From Candidatus Hydrogenedentota bacterium (lineage in GTDB: Bacteria > Hydrogenedentota > Hydrogenedentia > Hydrogenedentales > CAITNO01), in contig JAAYBJ010000139.1 of the NCBI GenBank assembly GCA_012730105.1, positions 1 to 47,972 on the forward strand: a stretch of 47,972 nt of DNA, written 5' to 3'. The notes under the pieces are model-generated. The model did no database searches and was not told the DNA's origin. It worked only from the letters and a program-made list of their open reading frames with translations. Positions 16,308 through 26,056 of the stretch are shown piece by piece. Numbering within the stretch: position 1 is the first letter of the stretch; each line of letters opens with the position of its first letter. A program made the translations under genes and the position numbers.

Positions 16308-16372
16308 CAACAGACCGTCCCGTGAAAGGAAAGGCCTCGGAAACCCGGGGGGGGGAGGCCCTTGCGGTCCTC

Positions 16373-16402
16373 TTGCGCGCCCGGTGTTAAATCCGGTATG
16401 AT
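16373..16402 (+). promoter_or_regulatory. Promoter of the Rrf2 regulator (leaderless)
   Basis: TTGCGC (16373-16378) and TATGAT (16397-16402) are 18 bases apart. The ATG at 16412 is only 9 bases after the -10, so transcription should start about three bases before the start codon. Confidence 0.55.
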
Positions 16403-16411
16403 GACACTACC

Positions 16412-16849
16412 ATGAAACTTTCCACACGAGCACGATACGGTCTGCGCGCCATGGTTGAGCTGGCGCGCAACCCCGAGGGCGCCACGGGCCGCGTAATCGC
16501 GGAAAACCAATACCTGCCCGCCGCGTACCTGGAACAGATCCTGGCGCGCCTGCGTACGGCAAAACTGGTGTCTTCCATACGGGGAGCCCGGGGCAGGTTC
16601 GTGCTGGCGTGCGAAGCGGAATCCATCACCCTGGCACAGATTTTGGAGGCCGTGGAAGGACCCATTGTCATCGCCGAATGCGATGATGTTCCCTATTGCC
16701 ACGCCAATCCCTCGGTATGCGTGCTGCGCAAGGTATACGCGGGCGCGAACAAGGTGCTCTATGATTACCTGAACGGGATTACCCTGGCTGAACTGGCCCG
16801 ACAGCAGGCCGAACAGGAAAGCCCCAGGCAGGTGGATTACTCGATTTAA
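16412..16849 (+). CDS. Rrf2-family transcriptional regulator, Fe-S cysteine type
   Basis: A 145-residue winged-helix regulator. It opens with MKLSTRARYGLRAM, the hallmark Rrf2 start, and continues with YLEQILARLRTAKLVSSIRGARGRF, here in pieces, the recognition helix and wing. Three cysteines in CDDVPYCHANPSVC (Cys90, Cys96, Cys103) match the spacing that holds an iron-sulfur cluster in IscR, NsrR and RsrR-like proteins. It may therefore sense iron-sulfur status, nitric oxide or redox. No iron-sulfur assembly genes are adjacent, so targets are unknown. No Shine-Dalgarno precedes the ATG and the promoter predicts a nearly leaderless mRNA. The stop codon overlaps that of the convergent esterase gene in the shared bases TTAA. 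Confidence 0.9.
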   Translation: MKLSTRARYGLRAMVELARNPEGATGRVIAENQYLPAAYLEQILARLRTAKLVSSIRGARGRFVLACEAESITLAQILEAVEGPIVIAECDDVPYCHANPSVCVLRKVYAGANKVLYDYLNGITLAELARQQAEQESPRQVDYSI

Positions 16850-18990
16850 CCGCCGAACACTTTTCGTATAGCCTTCAACCGACGCAGCCCCCAACCCTTC
16901 GTAGGCGCGATAAAGCCCCCTTCCCCGAACTCATTCCACGCGTAAATGGTGAGCGCCTTGATGCCCGGCAGGCCGAGACCTTCATGCACGGCAAGATCCG
17001 CCGCCGCCTGTCTCAGGGTGGTCTCCCATTCCCGGTCGTTGGGCAGGGAGAAGCACGCCCGCGTGTCCGGCCAGGGATGGGGTGCCCAGCCCGCTCCGAT
17101 AACAGGCATATATGGGATTGCGTCATTTACATGCTGTAAACGCCCCTCGCGAAGAAAGTCCGCCAGGTTCCAATAGGGATAGTCCTTCTCCTCCTTTTCC
17201 AGCGGAGGCACATCCATGTAGGTGCCCGTGAAATCGAAAAGTTGAGCGGCATTGTGGTCGGGACCAACGGCTTCGTGGGCGCCTACGCCGCCTCCAATGA
17301 TCAATTCACCAAGCCCCTTTTTGCGGGCCGCCTCGCGAAGAGCATCCAGCCGGGCGCGGCATCGCGCGAGGTCATTCCCGTTCTGTGCCACGAAATACCG
17401 GGCGCCATGGACTTTGAACACGGGCCTGCCGTTCACCCGAAGGTAACTCGGATGTTCCATGCAACGGGTCCACAAGGCAATGCACGCCTCCCATTCCTCG
17501 TCCGTCGTCACCTCGTATGGCGGATGGTTGCAGAATTCGATCATGAATTTCATGCGATGCGCCTCGGGGGATGCCATGAAACATTCAAGCCCCCGGCTCA
17601 GGAAACGGGCATTGGGCTCGCGCTCGGCGTCCGGCGGATTGTAGTACCAGAGAATGGAAAAGAAGTCCACGCCGTATCCCGCCGCCGCAACAATCTCCTG
17701 GTTCACCGTTTCCTGCGTGTTGTAGGCGCCCAGGAGGGGCACCCGCCCCGGGAAGCGGGGCCGCCAGTCATTCCCGTCCGCATCGTGCCACTTGTTCGGC
17801 AGGGGTTCCCACCATCCGGCAAAGTAGGAAACGCCCACCAGCGTCGTCGTCATGACGGGGGCGGTGCCGTGCATGTGGCTGTGAAAAAAATCCAGTGCCG
17901 CATCCCAGGAGGGACCGCCTTCCGGCCCGTTCGGATCCACGTGATCGGCGTCCACAAGGGCGAGTTGCAGATTGTGCGCGCAACCGAAGCGCTTGTAGGC
18001 CGGCAGGGCGGCCTCCACAGCAGCACGTTCGCCATCCGGATTACCCCAGGCGTCTTTTAATCCCGCATGGATATACAGAGGGCGGGGCGCCACAAGGGCA
18101 TGCAGCCAGTGCTGGTCGAAAGGCAGTTCGTCTTCACGACCGTCAAAGGTAAAAATGCGTTCATGCAGCCAATACCGTTCCAGTAACTGGTTCAGCCGCT
18201 GCGCCCCGTCGCCGCGCACCCGGTACAGGGCGCTGCCGCCCATGCCCGACATGTGGGGAAACACCGCGGCGAAACGGGCATCCATCGCCCCGGCAAGCAG
18301 GGCCGACTTGCCGCGGCGGGAATGCCCCCAGACCGCCACCCGTTCCGCCCGGACTTCCGGCAACGTTTCAAGCCAGTTTAAAGTGACGGAACATCCCCAG
18401 GCGGCCACGGCAACCGTGCCCCAGTCATAGCCTGGGTAGGCGTCCGGGGCAGCGCGTAGCGCCGGGTCTTCATAACTCGCCAAAGCATTGTGGTCAAACC
18501 CGGCAAAAGCGCAACCGCGACGGAGGACGCGCTGCACCACGCCGTTTTTTAAAAACGGGTCTTCCCACCAGACCGGCTCGATGGCCAGCACCACGGGACA
18601 AGGGCCGGCCGACATCTTCGGCAACCAGCAACCGGCCTGCATCTTTAGGGTTTCTCCGGGGCCGAAGGCCAGTGTGGCGGAAATCTTTACCGCCTGCAGC
18701 CCGCTATCCGGCAATACAAGTTCTTCCCGGGACTGTTCCAGAACCTTGACCGGCGGCACGGGCGGTACCGTTCCGTATTGCCAGTGCAACAGGGTTTGCA
18801 GCATTTCAGCCCGGCGGAGCTTCCAGTCCACATTCGTTTCCTGAGACGCCTTTTCAAGAGTCAAGGCCGCCGGCAGGGGCGCGGCAAACGCCTTGCCGGA
18901 CAGCGCCAATGACAGCAAAAGCATGCACGGCATCAAGGGTAAAGAATACACTGACCCCATGGTAAAGCCCTTCCGACGAAATAGATTCAT
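16846..18990 (-). CDS. Secreted two-domain enzyme: CE15-like esterase fused to GH99/WbsX-like domain
   Basis: A 714-residue exported protein. The signal peptide has MNLFRRK followed by a hydrophobic stretch ending KAFA. ATG 18990 is chosen for that charged start; ATG 18960 has a better GGAAGGG and remains possible. Residues of about 40-380 form an alpha/beta hydrolase of the CE15 glucuronoyl esterase type. The nucleophile motif is GHSRRGKSALLAG with Ser224; DAWGNPDGE and DADHVDP lie further on, near the catalytic histidine. Residues of about 385-714 resemble GH99-like/WbsX barrels (GVSYFAGWW, FFSILWYYNPP, TIYAWNEFGEGGF). CE15 enzymes cut lignin-glucuronoxylan esters; GH99-like domains act on mannose-type glycans. 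The fusion implies attack on a branched glycan, but the substrate is inferred. Confidence 0.75.
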   Translation of the reverse strand: MNLFRRKGFTMGSVYSLPLMPCMLLLSLALSGKAFAAPLPAALTLEKASQETNVDWKLRRAEMLQTLLHWQYGTVPPVPPVKVLEQSREELVLPDSGLQAVKISATLAFGPGETLKMQAGCWLPKMSAGPCPVVLAIEPVWWEDPFLKNGVVQRVLRRGCAFAGFDHNALASYEDPALRAAPDAYPGYDWGTVAVAAWGCSVTLNWLETLPEVRAERVAVWGHSRRGKSALLAGAMDARFAAVFPHMSGMGGSALYRVRGDGAQRLNQLLERYWLHERIFTFDGREDELPFDQHWLHALVAPRPLYIHAGLKDAWGNPDGERAAVEAALPAYKRFGCAHNLQLALVDADHVDPNGPEGGPSWDAALDFFHSHMHGTAPVMTTTLVGVSYFAGWWEPLPNKWHDADGNDWRPRFPGRVPLLGAYNTQETVNQEIVAAAGYGVDFFSILWYYNPPDAEREPNARFLSRGLECFMASPEAHRMKFMIEFCNHPPYEVTTDEEWEACIALWTRCMEHPSYLRVNGRPVFKVHGARYFVAQNGNDLARCRARLDALREAARKKGLGELIIGGGVGAHEAVGPDHNAAQLFDFTGTYMDVPPLEKEEKDYPYWNLADFLREGRLQHVNDAIPYMPVIGAGWAPHPWPDTRACFSLPNDREWETTLRQAAADLAVHEGLGLPGIKALTIYAWNEFGEGGFIAPTKGWGLRRLKAIRKVFGG

Positions 18991-19109
18991 CCTATGTTTA
19001 TTCTCCGTGCAGCGGCGGGCTGGCAACTTCGCCGGTCCGCTCGTCTGATGCGGGGAAACCCTGTCTTTACGGTGTTTTTCCGTGCCTGGTCTGCGGTGAA
19101 AAAAAAGAC

Positions 19110-19139
19110 TTGACACGGCGCATTTTCGTGTGTTATTAT
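19110..19139 (+). promoter_or_regulatory. groES-groEL promoter
   Basis: TTGACA (19110-19115) and TATTAT (19134-19139) are 18 bases apart, a near-consensus housekeeping promoter. Transcription should begin near 19146, inside the CIRCE element, so a bound repressor would block it directly. Confidence 0.75.
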
Positions 19140-19162
19140 CACTCACACAGGGTGAGTGCTAA
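19136..19162. promoter_or_regulatory. CIRCE element (HrcA operator)
   Basis: The left arm TTATCACTC (19136-19144) and right arm GAGTGCTAA (19154-19162) are separated by 9 bases. This matches the CIRCE consensus with one change in the left arm. HrcA is the known repressor for this site and GroEL assists its folding. hrcA itself is not in the window. Confidence 0.93.
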
Positions 19163-19271
19163 CAAATCGAGCGCCATGCCCTGCGTTGTCGCCCGGCGCA
19201 CCGTGCGTGCGGGTTTCCTTTAACACTATGGTTCATTAACTCAACAAATGGTAACAGAAGGAGTACACACC

Positions 19272-19559
19272 ATGAAAGTGCGTCCCCTTGCAGACCGTAT
19301 TCTTGTCAAGCGTGAAGAGCCCAGCGAGACAGTCCGGGGCGGGATCATCATTCCGGATACGGCCAAGGAAAAGCCCCAGGAAGGCAAAGTAATCGCCGTC
19401 GGCCCAGGCCGTCTGGATGAAGCAGGCAAGCGCATTGCGCCCGAGGTGAAGGTCGGCGACCGGATCCTCATGGGCAAATATGCCGGCACGGAAGTCAAGA
19501 TTGACGGTATCGAGCACATCATCATGCGTGAAGATGACGTGCTGGCCGTAATCGAGTAA
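19272..19559 (+). CDS. groS: Co-chaperonin GroES
   Basis: A 95-residue GroES of normal length. It has [13 protein letters not shown] at the start, the mobile-loop region [21 protein letters not shown] in the middle of the first third, GKVIAVGPG, and a conserved C-terminus VLAVIE. It caps the GroEL ring during ATP-driven folding in the cytoplasm. AAGGAG at 19258-19263 is 8 bases before ATG 19272, so the longer in-frame version from 19248 is not used. It is first in an operon with groEL, 44 bases upstream of it, under a CIRCE-overlapped promoter, which predicts heat induction through HrcA. Confidence 0.97.
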   Translation: MKVRPLADRILVKREEPSETVRGGIIIPDTAKEKPQEGKVIAVGPGRLDEAGKRIAPEVKVGDRILMGKYAGTEVKIDGIEHIIMREDDVLAVIE

Positions 19560-19567
19560 TTCATTAA

Positions 19568-21232
<1,665 letters not shown>

Positions 21233-21253
21233 GACAAGACCGCTAAACAATTC

Positions 21254-21288
21254 AAAGGCCGTCAGTCGAAACGACTGGCGGCCTTTTT
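21254..21288 (+). terminator. groESL intrinsic terminator
   Basis: AAAGGCCGTCAGTCG and CGACTGGCGGCCTTT form a long stem with one G-U pair around a three- to four-base loop, followed by five T. It lies 22 bases after the groEL stop. Confidence 0.9.
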
Positions 21289-21326
21289 GTATTCTTATCG
21301 TACAGGATTGGACGGGGCAGAAGAAA

Positions 21327-21353
21327 CCGATCTGTCCGATCCGACCGATCCGT
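21327..21353 (+). repeat. 9-nt-period tandem repeat (CCGATCNGN)
   Basis: Three consecutive 9-base units, CCGATCTGT, CCGATCCGA and CCGATCCGT, lie just after the groEL terminator. A GGATTGGACGG stretch just upstream is a partial reverse complement, as in the block at 4507-4577. Confidence 0.6.
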
Positions 21354-21478
21354 CGGCCTATCACCAACCCTTGCCGGCGACTTGTATTGTTAAGCAGTCA
21401 GCGTGTTACACTCAGACAAATCAACAACGCCCAACAAGCGTCTACTTGTCTCCATGTAAAACAAAGAGGAAGATGACA

Positions 21479-22900
21479 ATGAAAAAATCCACGTTCTTGC
21501 TGGCTTTGTTTCTGTTGACCGCATCCATTTCAGCCATGGCCGGACCGCTTAACTGCCCCAGGCTGTCCAGCGGCGCCCTGATCCGCCCGGAAAACCGCTA
21601 CTTCGAGGTGCTGCCCCGGGTAGTACCCGCGAACCGGGAATCCACCGTGGAAATCGTGCCCTTGCACAGCCATGTGCAGTTCAAGGAAGGCTGCAGCTAT
21701 GAACTCACCTATACACCCATGCTTTCGCTGCCGAACCAGGGCGGCTGGGAGGCCGGAAAAAAAATAACGCTCGTCCCGGAAAACGGCCGGATGCGGATCA
21801 CGGCATTCTTTGAAGGCGAGCAGGAGCATTCGCTCATCATAGAGGCGACCTGCGGCGATAAAAAGCACACCGTAGGTGATTTCCGCGTGTATTCCGTCGC
21901 CGAAGACTTGTACACGCTGCGTCCGTACAAGGGGGACTTCCACATGCACAGCAACCGTTCCGACGGTGTGGAATCGCCGGCCTATGTGGCGGGCGCCTGC
22001 CGCCGCGCCGGCCTTCATTTCATGGCGCTGACGGATCATCGCTATTATCCTGCTTCCATCGAGGCGCGGGACGCCTTCGCCGGGCTGCCCGTGGACCTGC
22101 GCATCTATCCCGGCGAGGAGGTGCATTCTCCGGACAATCCCGTGCACATTGTGAATTTCGGCGGGAACGCCGGCGTTACCGAATTATACAAAGAGGATGA
22201 GGCCGCCTATCGCGAACAGGTAGCCGCGCTCATGGAATCACTGCCGCCGACACCGCCTGAAGTCAACCGTTTCCGCTACGCCGCCTGCAAGTGGGTCGTG
22301 GACCGGATCCATGAACGGGGCGGACTTGCCATGCTCGCCCATCCCTACTGGGTTACCGGTAACCGCAACAATGTGGAAGAAGGCCTGCTAAACCATTTTT
22401 TTGAAACGGGCGTCTTCGACTGCCTGGAACTGATCAGCGGCGACAGCCGCGAAGGCATCCTCAAGAACGACATCAACGGGCTGCAGATCGCTCGTTACGA
22501 AGAGGAACGCGCCAGGGGACGGCGTATCCCCGTATGCGGCATCAGCGACACCCACGGCGTTGAACGCAGCGAGGGCTTCGGCCGGTATTTCACCCTCTGT
22601 TTCTCCCCGACTGCGGATCTGGCCGACCTCATCGCCGCTGTCAAGGACTTGCGTTCCGTGGCGGTGGAATGTCCGGCGGGCGACATCCAGCGCGCCTATG
22701 GCCCCTACCGGCTGGTGCGCTACACCCATTTCCTGCTGCGGGAGGTGTTGCCGCAGCATGATGAACTGTGTTTTGAAGAAGGCAGGCTCATGATTCAGCA
22801 TGCGGCCGGAGACGCCTCGGCGGCGGCAAAACTCGTCCTGCTACAAGGGCAGACGGCGGCCTTGTACGCGCGCTGCTGGGCACCCGTTGCGGCCGAGTAG
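21479..22900 (+). CDS. Secreted PHP-domain phosphoesterase-like protein
   Basis: A 473-residue protein with a clear signal peptide (MKKSTFLLALFLLTASISAMA). Residues of about 25-145 are beta-rich and may be an accessory domain. The PHP metal-binding motifs follow: DFHMHSNRSDG (His155, His157), LTDHRYY, GEEVHS, LAHPYW and ISDTHG. These residues bind two or three metal ions in PHP enzymes, which hydrolyse phosphoesters. The last 70 residues have no assignable motif. Export makes a DNA-polymerase or histidinol-phosphatase role unlikely; envelope or extracellular phosphate release is more plausible. AGAGGA lies 8 bases before ATG 21479. It appears to be transcribed alone. Confidence 0.82.
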   Translation: MKKSTFLLALFLLTASISAMAGPLNCPRLSSGALIRPENRYFEVLPRVVPANRESTVEIVPLHSHVQFKEGCSYELTYTPMLSLPNQGGWEAGKKITLVPENGRMRITAFFEGEQEHSLIIEATCGDKKHTVGDFRVYSVAEDLYTLRPYKGDFHMHSNRSDGVESPAYVAGACRRAGLHFMALTDHRYYPASIEARDAFAGLPVDLRIYPGEEVHSPDNPVHIVNFGGNAGVTELYKEDEAAYREQVAALMESLPPTPPEVNRFRYAACKWVVDRIHERGGLAMLAHPYWVTGNRNNVEEGLLNHFFETGVFDCLELISGDSREGILKNDINGLQIARYEEERARGRRIPVCGISDTHGVERSEGFGRYFTLCFSPTADLADLIAAVKDLRSVAVECPAGDIQRAYGPYRLVRYTHFLLREVLPQHDELCFEEGRLMIQHAAGDASAAAKLVLLQGQTAALYARCWAPVAAE

Positions 22901-22988
22901 GCGGCAGAAACCATGAACGTGAAACCGGGCAGGGAAGGAAGCATAGTTTTCCTCTCCTGCCCGGAGCAATACAACCCGTGGAATACAT

Positions 22989-23876
22989 TCACATCAGAGA
23001 AGTGCTGAAATAGCGCTCCGCGCGGTCCGGCAGGACCGTTGTGATGTTGCCTTTGATCCGCTCACAAATTTTCTTCGCCGCCCAGATATTCGCCCCGGAA
23101 GAAATGCCAACCAGCAGGCCGTACTGGGCGCCCAGGTCCCGTGTGGTCTGAATGGCGTCGTCGTCGGTCACCTCGATGACGTCGTCCACCAGGGACACAT
23201 CCAATACCGCCGGGATGAATCCGTCGCCGATGCCCTGGATCTGGTGCAGCCCGGGTTCGTGTCCCAGCAAAGCGGACACATTCTTGGGTTCCACGGCGAT
23301 CACCTTTACGCCCGGTTTGTGTTCCTTAAGAAACTTGCCCACGCCCTGGAGGGTGCCGCCGCTGCCGACGCCCGCCACAAAGCAGGCAATGTCGCCGTCG
23401 ATCTGCCGCCAGAGTTCCCGGGCGGTTTCTTCATAATGCACCCGGGGATTGTCGGGATTCTCGAACTGCTGAAGCACAAAGACGCGCGGATCCGCTTCCT
23501 GCATTTCCCGGACTTTCGCCACCGACCCGGCAATACTTTCCTCGGCGGGCGTAAGCGTTAACTCCGCACCAAGCGCGCGAATCAGCTTTTTGCGTTCCTC
23601 ACTCATGTTTTCCGGCATGACAATGTGCACCTGGTATCCTTTCATGCGCCCGACCAGCGCGATACCGATGCCTGTGTTGCCGGAGGTGGGTTCCACGATG
23701 ATGGAGTCGGGTTTCAGCGCTCCCCGCGCCTCGGCGCCTTCAAACATGGATAGGGCCACCCGGTCCTTGATGCTGCCGCCGGGATTCAGAAATTCAGCCT
23801 TGGCATACACCGGGTACCCTTTTAAATGGATCAAGGGCGTGTTGCCGATCAGATTCAAGATGTTATCAGTAAGCAT
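22989..23876 (-). CDS. cysK: Cysteine synthase A (O-acetylserine sulfhydrylase)
   Basis: A 295-residue fold-type II PLP enzyme that makes cysteine from O-acetylserine and sulfide. The PLP lysine lies in NPGGSIKDR (Lys37). The substrate loop PTSGNTGIG, the phosphate-binding GVGSGGTLQGVG and the C-terminal GISSGAN are intact. It is slightly shorter than E. coli CysK, with a compact N-terminus. A cystathionine beta-synthase or O-phosphoserine type cannot be excluded, but there is no heme or CBS domain. AAGGAA lies about 11 bases before ATG 23876. With metY and metX-metW in the same window it fits a sulfide-based route to both sulfur amino acids. Confidence 0.9.
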   Translation of the reverse strand: MLTDNILNLIGNTPLIHLKGYPVYAKAEFLNPGGSIKDRVALSMFEGAEARGALKPDSIIVEPTSGNTGIGIALVGRMKGYQVHIVMPENMSEERKKLIRALGAELTLTPAEESIAGSVAKVREMQEADPRVFVLQQFENPDNPRVHYEETARELWRQIDGDIACFVAGVGSGGTLQGVGKFLKEHKPGVKVIAVEPKNVSALLGHEPGLHQIQGIGDGFIPAVLDVSLVDDVIEVTDDDAIQTTRDLGAQYGLLVGISSGANIWAAKKICERIKGNITTVLPDRAERYFSTSLM

Positions 23877-23936
23877 GATGTATTACTTTCCTTTTCAAGC
23901 ATTAACCCGCTAGACCGGTAAGATTTCAACGCCTCG

Positions 23937-23945
23937 CAGGCCTAC
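23937..23945 (-). repeat. GTAGGCC element, partial copy
   Basis: The minus strand reads GTAGGCCTG here, followed by a sequence ending GAAATC, resembling the element at 1538-1547. It lies in the cysK leader. Confidence 0.3.
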
Positions 23946-23974
23946 AAGATACGCATATTAAACCTTAAGTTCAA
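23946..23974 (-). promoter_or_regulatory. cysK promoter
   Basis: On the minus strand TTGAAC and TATCTT are 17 bases apart, in the gap between the galactokinase-like gene and cysK. Confidence 0.5.
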
Positions 23975-23980
23975 ACAGTC

Positions 23981-25678
23981 TTAGGCCAGCACCAGTTCTC
24001 CCGCACCGGCCACGGCATGATTGGCCACAACGGACGCTTCCAGTTCGGCAGCCGACGGGGGCACGCGCCAGCCGACAAGCCGGGCATAAGCGGGACTTTT
24101 AAGACAGCGAAGCACGCCGAGGGAAACCTGTTCCGCATCCCCGGCGCGGCACAAGGCCAGCACCGCGCCGGCAATGCCCGCGCCGGTCAGGGATGCGCCC
24201 AGGGCGCCGGCCGTGCACGCGGCATCCGCCAGCGCGTCCAGGGCCGGGCTGCTGGCGCCGTACCTGCCCGGACACAACGCCAGGGGGAGTTGCTCGCGGG
24301 CCAATGCGTCCAACGCCGCATCACCGATCTCCATGCCGTAAGGTTTGCCGTCGCGACCGACCACCCGGTCGCCGTCATGGCCCGTGTTCATCAATACCCC
24401 GGCCTGCTCGTAGTCCCCGCGCTCCAGCAATTTCGGGAAACGGCGCGCCCGCTCGGATTCGGCGATCCCGAACAGGAGCGGCCCCCGCAGGGGTATTTCC
24501 GTCGGCTGCTCTTCCTGGGGAAGGCCGTCAAAATACCGCACGTATGCTTCGTCCAGATTGGGCGGGGCGTATCGCCGCCGCAGGTCGTCCAAATTGATCC
24601 ATTCCGGCACGCCCAGGAGCAGCCGGTAGATGCGGGAAGGCCCGCCCAGCGCTTCCGGCGTCAGCCGCGACAGCCGGTCAAAGCGGCGCACCTCTCCGGC
24701 ACCCCACCCCGCACGAAGCAGTTCGGCCCGCAAAACGGTAAGCGCCATGGAATAGGCAAAGCGGTTCAGGGAATACTGGACGCGCTCCGCGCCGCTGAGG
24801 TTGCGTGCGGTGTGGGAGTTGATGACAAGCAGGGAAAGATCATCCGGGAAAGGCTGATACCGGGCGCCGTCCAAACGGAAATCTTCGGCAAACAGGGCCA
24901 GGTGCAGCAACTGCCCCGGGCGGCCCATGAGAATGGCGGCCTGGTCGCTCATGCCCACCCGTGCCCCGGCATACCACTCCACATCCTGTTCCGCGCCCAC
25001 CAGTTGTTCAAGCGACATTGCAGCGCCCCCGTATCCCGCATAGGCCTGCAAAGCCGCAATGCTCAGCGACGCCGAGGAACTCAGCGCCGCGCCCCCGGGC
25101 AGGTCGCTGTCCACCATCACCTTCAGCGCAGGAATGCGGCGCCCCGGAAACGCGAACCCGACACAAAGCGCCGCACCAACACAATAATTGGCCCAGCCGT
25201 GCCCGGCCGTCGCCCGGCGCCGATTCACCCTATCCCGTAGCGAGGGCTGCGAAATAAATTCAAACCAGCCTTCCCCGGCCGTCGCTGGTCCGCACTCCTG
25301 TCCCACCGCGAAAGATGTTTCTTTGAAAACAGGATTGACATTGGCCAGCACGTTGATATCATTTTCCGAAGGGGCGACAACCAGCAGCACCTCGCGCTGG
25401 TGGGTCATCAGGTTCAAGTACCCGCCGTGGGTGTCCACGTGCATGCCGCGCAGGTTGATCCGGCCCGGCGCGCGAAACACACGCACCGGCAGGTTGCCGA
25501 AGCGATACTGAAACGACTTTAGCGCCCGGCACGCCAAAGCGGCCCGCTGCTCAAGCAGGCTCTGGTCGTCGCCATAGGTGCCGCGAAGTACTGCACGTCC
25601 CTCAGGAGACGCAAGCGCCGCCAGCCAGGCGGACACCGGCTGACCGTCGGTAGGATGAAATGTATGTTGCTCGATCAC
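23981..25678 (-). CDS. Galactokinase-like GHMP kinase
   Basis: A 565-residue GHMP-superfamily kinase, much longer than typical galactokinase (about 380-400). The sugar-site motif appears as RAPGRINLRGMHVDTHGGY (family: APGRVNLIGEHTDYNGG). The ATP loop appears as DLPGGAALSSSASLS, and motif 3 as ASLTGAGIAGAVLA near the C-terminus. The N-terminal 75 residues and a central stretch around 300-400 are extra. The Glu of the galactose-site GEH is Met here (RGMHVD), so the sugar may not be galactose; fucose, arabinose or heptose derivatives are possible. GTG 25678 is chosen: GGGGAG lies about 6 bases ahead, whereas GTG 25705 sits directly on a Shine-Dalgarno-like sequence with no spacing. Confidence 0.75.
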   Translation of the reverse strand: MIEQHTFHPTDGQPVSAWLAALASPEGRAVLRGTYGDDQSLLEQRAALACRALKSFQYRFGNLPVRVFRAPGRINLRGMHVDTHGGYLNLMTHQREVLLVVAPSENDINVLANVNPVFKETSFAVGQECGPATAGEGWFEFISQPSLRDRVNRRRATAGHGWANYCVGAALCVGFAFPGRRIPALKVMVDSDLPGGAALSSSASLSIAALQAYAGYGGAAMSLEQLVGAEQDVEWYAGARVGMSDQAAILMGRPGQLLHLALFAEDFRLDGARYQPFPDDLSLLVINSHTARNLSGAERVQYSLNRFAYSMALTVLRAELLRAGWGAGEVRRFDRLSRLTPEALGGPSRIYRLLLGVPEWINLDDLRRRYAPPNLDEAYVRYFDGLPQEEQPTEIPLRGPLLFGIAESERARRFPKLLERGDYEQAGVLMNTGHDGDRVVGRDGKPYGMEIGDAALDALAREQLPLALCPGRYGASSPALDALADAACTAGALGASLTGAGIAGAVLALCRAGDAEQVSLGVLRCLKSPAYARLVGWRVPPSAAELEASVVANHAVAGAGELVLA

Positions 25679-25747
25679 ACGCCTCTCCCCGGGAAAAGGA
25701 CGCACCTCCTTTAAATAACGAGAAAAGACGCGCCCAGACAGGGGAGC

Positions 25748-25756
25748 ATTATAGCA
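25748..25756 (-). promoter_or_regulatory. Extended -10 promoter of the GHMP kinase
   Basis: The minus strand reads TGCTATAAT, a full extended -10. No good -35 is present, which is acceptable for this promoter type. The leader would be about 63 bases. Confidence 0.6.
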
Positions 25757-25990
25757 TGAAGCCCATAACCGCCCTTAGCTGCTCCGCGCGGGATGTAGGA
25801 TTTATGTAATTCCAGTTTTTTTGAGGATGGCACCGATAAACCCGGCCACGCCCCTCTCCTTTGTCCTGTACCTGATCTCTGTCCAGGCAGACGCCTTGAC
25901 CACCAACATTCACTAGGTACAACACCTTTTTTCGGGCAATCTGAGAAATCAGTACCCCGCTTATCCACGCACCCCCGTTTTTACGCCCTT

Positions 25991-26020
25991 TTGCGCGTTC
26001 CCGCGCGGCTATGGTAGACT
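25991..26020 (+). promoter_or_regulatory. Candidate promoter of the ABC exporter
   Basis: TTGCGC and TAGACT are 18 bases apart, the same -35 and spacing as at the Rrf2 gene. Transcription would begin about 30 bases before the ATG. Confidence 0.4.
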
Positions 26021-26056
26021 ACAGGTACTGACCATCCCGGAGCGACCATCCCCAGA

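Larger units (their letters stand above)
25679..26056. other. Divergent promoter region between GHMP kinase and ABC exporter
   Basis: This 378-base AT-richer spacer holds an extended -10 promoter on the minus strand and a weak one on the plus strand. The middle (about 25760-25980) shows nothing recognisable; a minus-strand frame of 85 codons there has no ribosome binding site or family signature. Confidence 0.5.

Noticed and set aside
16344-16358. Poly-G run (CCCGGGGGGGGGAGG) as a phase-variation switch for the Rrf2 gene
   Set aside because: It lies upstream of the promoter -35 and outside any coding frame, so slippage would not change a product; it may still affect promoter context or be a sequencing-prone spot.
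25703-25705. GTG 25705 as start of the galactokinase-like gene
   Set aside because: It overlaps the AAAGGAGGT sequence itself, so no Shine-Dalgarno spacing exists; GTG 25678 has one.
25711-25968. Minus-strand 85-codon frame in the kinase/exporter spacer
   Set aside because: No ribosome binding site or recognisable domain, and it runs over the promoter region.
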